A program made the translations under genes and the position numbers. From assembly GCF_012926525.1 (NCBI RefSeq), contig NZ_JABBNI010000019.1, forward strand, positions 28,686 through 92,685: DNA of 64,000 nt. Reading direction: 5' to 3'. The notes beneath the pieces are model-generated. The model was not told the origin of the DNA and did no database searches. It was given only the letters and a program-made list of their open reading frames with translations. Origin of the DNA: Clostridium muellerianum (lineage in GTDB: Bacteria > Bacillota > Clostridia > Clostridiales > Clostridiaceae). Shown piece after piece: positions 9,337 to 17,065 of the stretch. Numbering within the stretch: the stretch's first letter is position 1; each line of letters opens with the position of its first letter.

Positions 9337-9797
9337 AAAATTTTTAAAACTTCTACTTCATACTCTCCATCTGGTGACTGAACAGCAACTTTTTGACCTA
9401 CTTTTAACTTATATAAGGCCTCACCTAGTGGAGATTCTATACTTATTTTCATGTTTTTAGCATCTGCTTCTACTGAACTTACAAGAGTAACTTCTTCTGT
9501 ATCATCAATATCATAGAATTTCACAAGAGCTGTTTTATTAATACCAAATACATCAGCTTCATTAGAATCTTCAATTATAACAGCATTTTTTATTTGTTGT
9601 TCCAACTCCATTATTCTTGTTTCAGTCATGGATTGATCATCTTTAGCTGCACTATAGTCAGCATTTTCACTTAAATCTCCTTGAGCACGTGCAACTTTCA
9701 AAGCAGTCTTAATTTCTACTCTTTTTACAGTCTTTAAGTATTCTAATTCTTCTTCTAGCTTCTTCTTACCTGATTCTGTTAGCATTACACTACGCAT
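9330..9797 (-). CDS. greA: Transcription elongation factor GreA
   Basis: At 155 residues this is the normal length for GreA. The N-terminal antiparallel coiled coil (about 5-78) contains the conserved TESGKKKLEEELEYLKTV and the acidic tip ARAQGDLSENADY, whose Asp and Glu reach the RNA polymerase active site and stimulate cleavage of backtracked RNA. The C-terminal FKBP-like domain contains ISIESPLGEALYKLKVGQKV. TAGGTGA precedes the ATG. The gene is monocistronic here, between a convergent efflux operon and a potassium transporter. It is often next to lysS in Firmicutes, but not in this window. Confidence 0.93.
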   Translation of the reverse strand: MRSVMLTESGKKKLEEELEYLKTVKRVEIKTALKVARAQGDLSENADYSAAKDDQSMTETRIMELEQQIKNAVIIEDSNEADVFGINKTALVKFYDIDDTEEVTLVSSVEADAKNMKISIESPLGEALYKLKVGQKVAVQSPDGEYEVEVLKILN

Positions 9798-9920
9798 TAA
9801 AAAATCACCTACTATTCTTATATTCTGTCAAATTAACAAATTCAACCTCATTTTACTATTATAATATTAGTATATTAATAATACAAGAAGCAGGTATGGA
9901 TCAATCAAATTAAATTTTCA

Positions 9921-11765
9921 CTAACTTTTCTTTTGACTCTTTATAATATATGGTACTGTAATAACTGCTATATTTTGTTCTCTTAAAAGAGTATTCTTTA
10001 AAATTAGTGCAGTTTGATTATGAAGGATATTCCCCCACCAAGCGCTAACCACAAATTGTGGCATAACTATGGTTACTACATCCCCTGGACTCGAAGGATA
10101 TTCTTCTGAAAATATATATTTCATTAAAGGTTTTTTAATTTCCCTATAAGGAGATTTTTTTATTACTAAAGGAACTGCTATATTATATTTTTCCCATTTT
10201 CTTTTAAGTTTTTCACTTTCCTCATCATCTACCGACACATGAAAAGCCACTATATCATCTGATAAACATTTAGCATAATTTAAAGTTTTAAGCACAGACT
10301 TATTTAATCCACCAACAGGGACAATAAAATGCTTTAATTTTCTTTCATTAAATTTTGGTAAATCTTGATTTTCCATACTTAATTGCTCTGCAATTTCGTC
10401 ATAATGTTTTCTTACATTCTTCATCAAATGTACTATTAAAGGTATAAGAAAAAATACAACCCAAGCTCCGTGTAAAAATTTAGTATACCCTATTATTATG
10501 GCCGTAATTAAAGTAACTAAAGCACCCACTCCATTTATAAAAGCTTTGTGCCTCCATCCAGCTTTTCTACTCTTTATCCATTTTCCAACCATACCCGTTT
10601 GAGACAAAGTAAATGAAATAAATACTCCAACAGCATACAATGGCAGTAAAAAATGAGTTTCTCCTTTAAAAAGTACAGTTAAAAATATAGCCGCAAAAGA
10701 TAAAACTATTATTCCATTTGAATAACTTAATCTATCACCCCTTGTTAAAAACTGCCTTGGAGCATAACCATCTTTTGCTATAAATGATAACAATAAAGGT
10801 AAGTCAGAAAAAGCTGTATTTGCAGCCATTATTAATATAAATGTTGTAGCTATCTGCATTATATAAAACATTATTCCCTTGCCAAATACTTGTTCTGTTA
10901 TTTGAGAAACAACCGTTTTGTCAAGAGTAGGTACTGCTTTATATAATGTAGCTAAATATGATATACCACCAAATATAATCATTATTATCAATGTTAGAAA
11001 AAATAAAACCACTTTAGCATTTTTTTGAGCTGGTTCTTTAAAATTAGGAACTCCATCACTAATAGCTTCTACCCCTGTTAATGCAGTACATCCGCCTGCA
11101 AAGGCTCTTAATATTAATAGAATAGTTATATTACCTGTAGCTTCAGGAATAGCTTGCACTTGTGTTGGAGTGTAACCCAAAATATAAAACTTTATTATTC
11201 CATATACTATCATTATTACAGATACTGCTATAAATAAATAAGTAGGTAAACTAAATAATTTAGATGATTCACTTATTCCTCTCAAATTTCCTATCCCCAT
11301 AATTATAATTATTAACATAGTTATAATGACTTTGTGAGTTAAAGCTTTAGGGAAAGCTGAAGTTATGGCAGCTGTACCTGCACTAGCACTTACAGCAACT
11401 GTAAGTATATAATCTATTGTTAATGATGATCCTGCTATTAATGCCCAGGTAGTACCTAAATTTTCTTTAGATACTTTATAAGATCCACCGCCATTTGGAT
11501 AACTATCTATAGTTTGACGATATGAAAATACTAAAATACATAAAAGCATTACAATAGCTAAAGCTACATAGAATAGATATTTATAGGATAATATACCTAT
11601 AACAGGAATTAAGACCCATAAAATTTCTTCTCCTGCATAAGCTACAGAGGATATTGCATCACTAGAAAGTATTGGAAGTCCCCTAAACACACTATATTTT
11701 TCATGATGAATTTCTTCAGATTTCAAAGGCTTTCCTATCAAAAATTGTTTTAAATTCGCTAACAT
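9921..11765 (-). CDS. KimA-like potassium/proton symporter (APC superfamily)
   Basis: The protein has 614 residues starting at the ATG at 11765 (GAGGTGA five bases upstream; the frame also opens at a GTG at 11774). It closely resembles B. subtilis KimA (YdaO): LKQFLIGKPLKSEE, LSSDAISSVAYAGEEIL, SYRQTIDSYPNGGGSYKVSK, the GCTALTGVEAISDGVP loop and TRGDRLSYSNGII are all KimA-type. About 12 TM segments (residues 30-450) are followed by a cytosolic UspA-like domain (about 470-614) that in KimA takes part in dimer formation. KimA is a high-affinity K+ uptake system inhibited by c-di-AMP. I see no ydaO-type riboswitch in the 230-base leader. A general amino-acid permease role is the alternative. Confidence 0.85.
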   Translation of the reverse strand: MLANLKQFLIGKPLKSEEIHHEKYSVFRGLPILSSDAISSVAYAGEEILWVLIPVIGILSYKYLFYVALAIVMLLCILVFSYRQTIDSYPNGGGSYKVSKENLGTTWALIAGSSLTIDYILTVAVSASAGTAAITSAFPKALTHKVIITMLIIIIMGIGNLRGISESSKLFSLPTYLFIAVSVIMIVYGIIKFYILGYTPTQVQAIPEATGNITILLILRAFAGGCTALTGVEAISDGVPNFKEPAQKNAKVVLFFLTLIIMIIFGGISYLATLYKAVPTLDKTVVSQITEQVFGKGIMFYIMQIATTFILIMAANTAFSDLPLLLSFIAKDGYAPRQFLTRGDRLSYSNGIIVLSFAAIFLTVLFKGETHFLLPLYAVGVFISFTLSQTGMVGKWIKSRKAGWRHKAFINGVGALVTLITAIIIGYTKFLHGAWVVFFLIPLIVHLMKNVRKHYDEIAEQLSMENQDLPKFNERKLKHFIVPVGGLNKSVLKTLNYAKCLSDDIVAFHVSVDDEESEKLKRKWEKYNIAVPLVIKKSPYREIKKPLMKYIFSEEYPSSPGDVVTIVMPQFVVSAWWGNILHNQTALILKNTLLREQNIAVITVPYIIKSQKKS

Positions 11766-11914
11766 AACACTCACCTCAAAATTATTTTACCCTATACTTT
11801 AATTTACAATACACAACAAATATAATTAAAGATTCTAGAAATAATAATAAATATAAAACTCAAAAGAGATTAAAACGCATTATCAACTGATAACACATTT
11901 CATCATTAAATGTA

Positions 11915-11943
11915 TTGACTTTTAAGCTTTTTTAAATTATTAT
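11915..11943 (+). promoter_or_regulatory. Promoter of the cation efflux gene
   Basis: TTGACT (11915-11920) and TATTAT (11938-11943) are 17 bases apart. The predicted start lies just upstream of the palindrome at 11952-11975. Confidence 0.65.
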
Positions 11944-11951
11944 ATACTTAT

Positions 11952-11975
11952 AGTAATTATCAAATGATAATTACT
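11952..11975 (+). promoter_or_regulatory. Perfect palindrome, candidate metalloregulator operator
   Basis: Two perfect 11-bp arms, AGTAATTATCA and TGATAATTACT, are separated by AA. They lie directly after the -10 box and before the Shine-Dalgarno sequence of the cation diffusion facilitator gene. The ATTATCA/TGATAAT half-sites resemble those of Fur-family boxes in reversed order. A metal-sensing repressor is inferred, but which one cannot be said. Confidence 0.6.
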
Positions 11976-11998
11976 TGTAATTTTTAGGGGGCTTTAAA

Positions 11999-12919
11999 AT
12001 GAACTCAAAAGTAAAAGTTGCAAGACTTTCTATAATTTCTAATTCAAGTCTTATAATAATGAAGATATTTGTAGGTATTTTTACTGGTTCAGTTAGTATT
12101 ATATCTGAAGCTATACACTCAACTATGGATTTAGCTGCTGCAATCATTGCTTTTTTTTCTGTTAAAATATCTGATAAACCTGCAGATGAAGATCATCCAT
12201 ATGGTCATGGAAAAGTTGAAAATATATCCGGTGTAATAGAATCACTTCTTATTTTTGCAGCTTCAATATGGATAATAGTAGAAGCTGTAAAAAAATTATT
12301 ACACCCTGAAGCTGTAGGTTCAATAGGAACAGGCTTCATAGTTATGTTTATTTCTGCTTTTGTAAACTATATGGTATCAAAAAAGATATATAAAATTGCT
12401 AAACAAGAAGATTCTATAGCTTTAGAAGCCGATGCTCTTCATTTAAAAGCAGATGTTTATACCTCTTTAGGTGTTGGTTTCGGATTGCTGTTAATATGGA
12501 TTACTAAACTACACTTCTTGGATCCTGTAGTTGCTATTATAGTTGCTATATTTATTTTAAAAGAAGCTTATCATCTTTTAAAAACAGCTTTTGATCCACT
12601 TTTAGACGTCAAACTCTCTGATAAACAAATAAGTGCAATAAAAGCTTCTATAGATAAACATAGTGCTGTCTATTGTGATTTTCATGATCTTAGAACTAGA
12701 AAATCCGGACGCACTAAATATATTGATTTACATTTAGTGTTTCCTCAAGATATGACTATAAAAGATGCTCATGATATATGCGATATAATAGAAGATGATA
12801 TTGAAAAGTCTTTAAAAAATACTCATGCTATGATACACTTAGAGTCTTGTGATAAAAATTGTTCTTACTGTAAATATTCTGGAAAGAAAAAATGTAATCA
12901 AAAACACTGGTATTTATAA
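11999..12919 (+). CDS. Cation diffusion facilitator family transporter
   Basis: This 306-residue divalent-metal/proton antiporter has six TM segments (about 10-205). The metal site is seen as HSTMDLAAA in TM2, the DHPYGHGKVENISG loop and EADALHLKADVYTS in TM5. A C-terminal cytosolic dimer domain contains HDLRTRKSGRTKYIDLHL and DDIEKSL. The last 20 residues form an unusual cysteine-rich tail (CDKNCSYCKYSGKKKC) that could bind metal. The substrate (Zn, Fe, Mn, Co or Cd) cannot be assigned. The start has AGGGGG upstream. The palindrome in its 5' UTR suggests metal-dependent repression. The final codons lie inside a 26-bp inverted repeat. Confidence 0.93.
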   Translation: MNSKVKVARLSIISNSSLIIMKIFVGIFTGSVSIISEAIHSTMDLAAAIIAFFSVKISDKPADEDHPYGHGKVENISGVIESLLIFAASIWIIVEAVKKLLHPEAVGSIGTGFIVMFISAFVNYMVSKKIYKIAKQEDSIALEADALHLKADVYTSLGVGFGLLLIWITKLHFLDPVVAIIVAIFILKEAYHLLKTAFDPLLDVKLSDKQISAIKASIDKHSAVYCDFHDLRTRKSGRTKYIDLHLVFPQDMTIKDAHDICDIIEDDIEKSLKNTHAMIHLESCDKNCSYCKYSGKKKCNQKHWYL

Positions 12920-12948
12920 TTAAATTATAAATACCAGTGTTTTTGATT
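12896..12948. terminator. Perfect 26-bp inverted repeat, bidirectional terminator
   Basis: The 26-base arms (12896-12921 and 12923-12948) are perfectly complementary around a single central base. The core CACTGG/CCAGTG is followed by TTTTTGATT on both strands. It lies between convergent genes and overlaps the last seven codons of the transporter. Confidence 0.85.
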
Positions 12949-12968
12949 GCTGCTCTTAACAGTTATTT

Positions 12969-13166
12969 CTATCTATCTAAAGCATTTAATGCTCTTAGTA
13001 AATTTTCTATATCCATTCCATGAACCTGAGCAGCTTCTGCCAATGATTCAGCTTGTGCTGAAGGACATCCTACACAGCCCATTCCAAAAGTCATTAAAGT
13101 TTCAGCAGCCTTTGGATTTGCTCTAATTATTTCTCCAATTGTCATATCCTTAGTTATTTTTTCCAT
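12969..13166 (-). CDS. DUF1858 redox-disulfide domain protein
   Basis: This is a 65-residue protein. The ATG at 13166 with GTGAGGT upstream is chosen; the frame continues upstream for 17 codons without a ribosome binding site. It matches the short DUF1858 family, also known as the hybrid-cluster-protein-associated redox disulfide domain: [20 protein letters not shown], then [20 protein letters not shown] with the CVGC pair, and [11 protein letters not shown]. Members are thought to carry a redox-active disulfide or help Fe-S enzymes under nitrosative or oxidative stress, without a proven reaction. No hybrid cluster protein gene is adjacent. It has its own promoter (13263-13291). Confidence 0.88.
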   Translation of the reverse strand: MEKITKDMTIGEIIRANPKAAETLMTFGMGCVGCPSAQAESLAEAAQVHGMDIENLLRALNALDR

Positions 13167-13262
13167 AATACATACCTCACTTTTTTTTATTTGCAATACT
13201 AAACTTATCATATGCATATTGTGTTAAAATTATTTAATTTTTAAATTCAGTATCATATTGTA

Positions 13263-13291
13263 ATTGTAATACTTAGTTATTCCTATATCAA
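13263..13291 (-). promoter_or_regulatory. Promoter of the DUF1858 gene
   Basis: On the minus strand TTGATA and TACAAT are separated by 17 bases, about 95 bases upstream of the start codon. Confidence 0.6.
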
Positions 13292-13331
13292 GTATTATTA
13301 TTCATTTTTACTTATTTATAATTTAAAATTA

Positions 13332-13385
13332 TTTTTTAATTCATCAGTTACAATTTCGTACCTTACAAATTGATGAATTAAAAAA
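13332..13385. repeat. 15-bp inverted repeat downstream of cobU
   Basis: The arms TTTTTTAATTCATCA and TGATGAATTAAAAAA are perfect and enclose a 24-base loop. It sits between the cobU stop and the promoter of the DUF1858 gene, so it may end cobU transcription, although no clear U-run follows. Confidence 0.6.
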
Positions 13386-13420
13386 TTTAACAAACTGCAG
13401 ATATATGAATTCCATTTTAA

Positions 13421-13969
13421 TCATTTAAGCTTAATAGAAAATCCACATGTAATCATGTAAGCTTCATCACTTAAACTTCCTATAAATTGATTTATATGTC
13501 CTACAATATCACTAAAAATTCTTCCCAGCTTATACTCTGGTACTAAAGTGCAGCCAACTTCATTTGTAACTACGATCATTTCTTTATCATTTTCTCTTGC
13601 TGCAAAAATCACCTTTGCCACTTCCTCTTTTACTTCCTTTTCTAATTCTGCTATTTCCTCCATTGAAATGTTATCAAAATCATGATATTTTTCAAAAATT
13701 AAATTTGTAATCATAGTACCTATACACTCTAACATTACATACTTATTAGTATCTTTCTTCAAAACTTTGTCTAAGCCTTTAAATCCCTCATATGTAGACC
13801 ATTTTTGATTTCTATTCTTTCTATGTATTTCTATTCTTTTTTTCATTTCTTCATCTGTAGCCTTAGCTGTAGCAATATACAACACATTATCTTTGCCTTC
13901 CAAAATTTGTTCTGCAAAAGTACTTTTTCCGCTTCTACTTCCACCTGTAACTAAAATTACTTTTCCCAT
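13421..13969 (-). CDS. cobU: Adenosylcobinamide kinase / adenosylcobinamide-phosphate guanylyltransferase
   Basis: This 182-residue enzyme belongs to the CobU/CobP family. It phosphorylates adenosylcobinamide and then transfers GMP to give adenosylcobinamide-GDP in nucleotide-loop assembly of B12. The P-loop is GGSRSGKSTFAEQIL; then come IATAKATDEEMKKRIEIHRK with the histidine that carries the GMP intermediate, VMLECIGTMITNLIF, and VTNEVGCTLVPEYKLGRIF. It is the last gene of cobC-cobS-cobU, 10 bases after cobS. cobT is not in this window, so a lower-ligand activating enzyme must be elsewhere or absent. Confidence 0.95.
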   Translation of the reverse strand: MGKVILVTGGSRSGKSTFAEQILEGKDNVLYIATAKATDEEMKKRIEIHRKNRNQKWSTYEGFKGLDKVLKKDTNKYVMLECIGTMITNLIFEKYHDFDNISMEEIAELEKEVKEEVAKVIFAARENDKEMIVVTNEVGCTLVPEYKLGRIFSDIVGHINQFIGSLSDEAYMITCGFSIKLK

Positions 13970-13979
13970 GTTTTTACTC

Positions 13980-14741
13980 CTATATCACAAAATTTTTAAC
14001 TATTGCTGTAATAATAATTAATACAAGTATCTCATTTAACTCATTACTTGCCCCTAGAGTATCTCCTGTTAGTCCACCTATTTTACTTTTACAAAATAAA
14101 TTAAACATAAACGTAAAAATTACACCTGAAATCATTAAAATCACAACATATTTCCAACTTATTATTAATGATAAAACTCCTAAAGTCATTATAAGGCTTA
14201 TAAAAAGTTGTTTTTTTCCTACATTACTTATAAGAAAATTTCCTGTACCTGTACTTTTAGCAGTGTTACCTATAAAAGCTATAAAAACAGTACAAAACCT
14301 AGATATTGTTGGAGATAGTATAATAACTATGGACATCTTTGGAGCTATATATGTTAGAAGTGAATATCTAAAAAGAAAATTCATTATTGTGGCAATACAT
14401 GCGTAAGTTCCTATTCTACTATCCTTCATTATTTCAATTATTTTTTCATTACCTTTAAAAGCAAAGAACCCATCAAAGGTATCTCCAAGTCCATCTATAT
14501 GAAATCCACCGGTGACAATAACTCCAACTAAAATTACTAACACTACTGTTACATCAACCGGAAGTATATTTACAAATGCTTTGTATACAATCCATTGTAT
14601 AGTTCCTATTATTAATCCTATAATTGGTAAGAAAACAGACCCTCTTTTAAAATCTTGCATTTCACAAGGTAAATTCATATTTACAGGTATTCTAGTAAAG
14701 AATTGAATTATCAATAAAAAACTACTGAATATTTTTTTCAT
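13980..14741 (-). CDS. cobS: Adenosylcobinamide-GDP ribazoletransferase (cobalamin synthase)
   Basis: The ATG at 14741 (253 residues) follows GGGGAGGTT; the frame opens 10 codons earlier without a ribosome binding site. It is a membrane enzyme with about six or seven TM segments that joins alpha-ribazole (phosphate) to adenosylcobinamide-GDP. Family motifs are FFTRIPVNMNLP near the N-terminus, GGFHIDGLGDTFDGFFAF with the acidic metal-binding residues, DSRIGTYA, and GGLTGDTLGASNELNE near the C-terminus. It lies between cobC and cobU in one operon. Confidence 0.96.
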   Translation of the reverse strand: MKKIFSSFLLIIQFFTRIPVNMNLPCEMQDFKRGSVFLPIIGLIIGTIQWIVYKAFVNILPVDVTVVLVILVGVIVTGGFHIDGLGDTFDGFFAFKGNEKIIEIMKDSRIGTYACIATIMNFLFRYSLLTYIAPKMSIVIILSPTISRFCTVFIAFIGNTAKSTGTGNFLISNVGKKQLFISLIMTLGVLSLIISWKYVVILMISGVIFTFMFNLFCKSKIGGLTGDTLGASNELNEILVLIIITAIVKNFVI

Positions 14742-14778
14742 AATAACCTCCCCTATTTCTTTTTGATACACCCTTTAA

Positions 14779-15366
14779 CTAAACATGTGATATGCTATCT
14801 ATATACATATTCCCATATTCATACTTAATAAGAGTTATATCACCATTTTTTGAACTAAATTTCCAAAAAAAATCTAAATTATTGTCTAAAATATAACAAT
14901 ATACAGATTTTATAATCCCGCTATGAGTTACAATAAGAATATTATCTTCATTAATTTTTAGGATGTTATCCATAAAATCCTTTACTTTTAAATAAAATTG
15001 TGTAAAGCTCTCACCTCCCGGTGGCACTGCATCTTTCCAATCTTCACAAAAGGCTTTCCAATTTTCAGGATAAAGCTTTTTTATTTTATCATAATCCTTT
15101 CCTTCGAATTCCCCAAAATTTCTTTCATTCAACCTACAATCTTTAATTATATCACACTTTTTTTCACCTAATATAATTTTTGCTGTCTGCTTGGTTCTTT
15201 TCATTTCACTTATATATGCTCTATTAAAATTCACATTTTTTAACATTTCACAAGCTTTTTTCGCCTGTACGAAACCCATTTCATTAATTGACACATCAGA
15301 TTTTCCATAATAAAAATTACTTTTATTGTATTCAGTTTCTCCATGTCTTACAAAATATAAATTCAT
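14779..15366 (-). CDS. cobC: Alpha-ribazole phosphatase family histidine phosphatase
   Basis: This 195-residue phosphoglycerate-mutase-type phosphatase has the phosphohistidine motif LYFVRHGETEYN at the N-terminus, LNERNFGEFEGKDY, the proton donor region VPPGGESFTQFY, and the second histidine in LIVTHSGIIKSV. In this operon with cobS and cobU it most likely removes the phosphate from alpha-ribazole 5'-phosphate or adenosylcobalamin 5'-phosphate. The sequence alone cannot exclude another phosphatase of the family. GAGGAGA precedes the ATG. The leader (about 70 bases after the upstream terminator) is too short for a cobalamin riboswitch. Confidence 0.88.
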   Translation of the reverse strand: MNLYFVRHGETEYNKSNFYYGKSDVSINEMGFVQAKKACEMLKNVNFNRAYISEMKRTKQTAKIILGEKKCDIIKDCRLNERNFGEFEGKDYDKIKKLYPENWKAFCEDWKDAVPPGGESFTQFYLKVKDFMDNILKINEDNILIVTHSGIIKSVYCYILDNNLDFFWKFSSKNGDITLIKYEYGNMYIDSISHV

Positions 15367-15432
15367 ATAATCTCCTCATCTCTGTAGTTCACAAATAAAT
15401 TATATAGCAAACATTACAAATAAACAAATCAT

Positions 15433-15471
15433 TATAAAAAAATAACCTGTAGATAATTTCTTATCTACAGG
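15433..15471 (-). terminator. Terminator of the amino-acid permease gene
   Basis: On the minus strand the stem CCTGTAGATAA/TTATCTACAGG is followed by TTATTTTTTT. Confidence 0.9.
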
Positions 15472-15484
15472 TAAAATTTAATTT

Positions 15485-16822
15485 TTAAGCAATATCTTCA
15501 TCTGATTTTTTAAACTTACTTTTTCTAGATAGATAAATTGGATAACCTATTAAAGTAAGCACAATACCTAATCCTGCATTCATAGGCTGAGTAAATAAAG
15601 TATTAAATATTATATATATTCCGCCCAAAATTGCTATAGCTGGAATTATAGGATATAGTGGAACTTTATATGGTCTATGAAGATCTGGTTGTTTTTTTCT
15701 AAGAGTAATTACTGCACAGAATGTCATAACATAGAATATCCATATTACAAATACTAATAAATCTGTTAACTGGTCAAATTTACCTGAAAATACAAGTATT
15801 GCTGATACAATACCTATTAATATACTACTATTTATAGGTGATTTAAAAGTTGGATGCAACTTTGCTAACCACTTACTTCCTGGTAATTTATTTTCTGTTG
15901 CCATTGCATATGGTATTCTAGCTCCTGTTAATATATATCCATTTAATGCTCCAAATATAGACACTAATATACCTACAGTTATAATCTTTCCACCTGATGG
16001 CCCAAAAATTATTCTTGCAACATCAGCAGCTGGTGTTTTTGTTGCAGCAAGAGTAGATGCTGGTAATACAAATAGGTATGCTACATTTATTATTACATAT
16101 ACTGCCATAACTAATGATAACCCACCAACAATTGCCCTTGGTAAATCTTTACCAGGATTTTTCATTTCTCCTGATATAGCTCCAACGTTTATCCAACCTT
16201 CATAAGCAAACATTGTAGCTACTAGTGCTGAACCAAGGCTTGTAGCTATTGGATGCTCAGCAGCTGTTATTGGTAATAATCTTACCACTCCACCGCCACC
16301 ATTCATAAGTCCAACTACTATAATTGCAAATAAAGGTATTAGTTTACCTACTGTAGATACCGTTTGAATAACTCCGCCTGTTTTTGATCCTAATGCATTC
16401 ATACATATCAAGAATATAATAACTATAATTGCTACTGGCTTTAACATAGAATCACTTAAACTTAATAATGATACTACCTGTGTTGCAAATATTATTGCAA
16501 GTGCAGCTATATTTGCTGGAATATATATAATGGTTTGAGCCCATCCTAAAAGATATCCCCAAACATCACCATAAGTTTCCTCCAAATATGCTACCATACC
16601 ACCTGTTCTAGGTATTGCTGCAGATATTTCAGCCGCTGTAAGTCCACCTGCTATAGATATAATTCCGCCTAATATCCAAGCAGCCATTCCCAATCCAGGT
16701 GCTCCTGTTGCTGTAAATACAGCTTTAGGTTTGAAAAATACACCTGAACCAATAACCATACCGATAACGATTGCAAGAGCAGGTACAAGTCCAATTTCCT
16801 TTTTTAATTCATTTTTCCCCAT
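15485..16822 (-). CDS. APC family amino-acid permease (SteT-like exchanger)
   Basis: This 445-residue transporter has 12 predicted TM segments. The N-terminus KKEIGLVPALAIVIGMVIGSGVFF is the substrate-binding G-S/T-G motif of TM1. ISAAIPRTGGMVAYLEETYGDVWG, SALVATMFAYEGWINVGAISGEMKNPGKDLPRAI (as two segments) and RKKQPDLHRPYKVPLYPIIP are close to the L-amino-acid transporter group and B. subtilis SteT, a serine/threonine exchanger. The exact substrate is uncertain. The start has AGGAGGT upstream. The gene stands alone, with its own promoter and terminator. Confidence 0.9.
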   Translation of the reverse strand: MGKNELKKEIGLVPALAIVIGMVIGSGVFFKPKAVFTATGAPGLGMAAWILGGIISIAGGLTAAEISAAIPRTGGMVAYLEETYGDVWGYLLGWAQTIIYIPANIAALAIIFATQVVSLLSLSDSMLKPVAIIVIIFLICMNALGSKTGGVIQTVSTVGKLIPLFAIIVVGLMNGGGGVVRLLPITAAEHPIATSLGSALVATMFAYEGWINVGAISGEMKNPGKDLPRAIVGGLSLVMAVYVIINVAYLFVLPASTLAATKTPAADVARIIFGPSGGKIITVGILVSIFGALNGYILTGARIPYAMATENKLPGSKWLAKLHPTFKSPINSSILIGIVSAILVFSGKFDQLTDLLVFVIWIFYVMTFCAVITLRKKQPDLHRPYKVPLYPIIPAIAILGGIYIIFNTLFTQPMNAGLGIVLTLIGYPIYLSRKSKFKKSDEDIA

Positions 16823-16870
16823 CTTTGGATTACCTCCTATTAAATTATAATATATATTTTACTCGATAAA

Positions 16871-16899
16871 ATCTTAACATTATTTTTGCTTTAAATCAA
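16871..16899 (-). promoter_or_regulatory. Candidate promoter of the SteT-like permease gene
   Basis: TTGATT and TAAGAT on the minus strand are 17 bases apart, about 50 bases before the start codon. Confidence 0.5.
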
Positions 16900-17065
16900 G
16901 CTAAATTTGTCAATGTAATTTGTTTTCGGACACTTTATAAAAAAAATTAGGTTCTTGTGGACATTTTTGGCAAAATACTAGTTAAATTGTGTTTTTTTAC
17001 TTTTTTAATTGTTAAAAAATAAACTATCTTTATATATTTAGCGGAAAAGTTAACATTTCCCTACG

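Noticed and set aside
15367..15445. Cobalamin riboswitch before cobC
   Set aside because: The space after the upstream terminator is only about 70 bases and has no B12-box.
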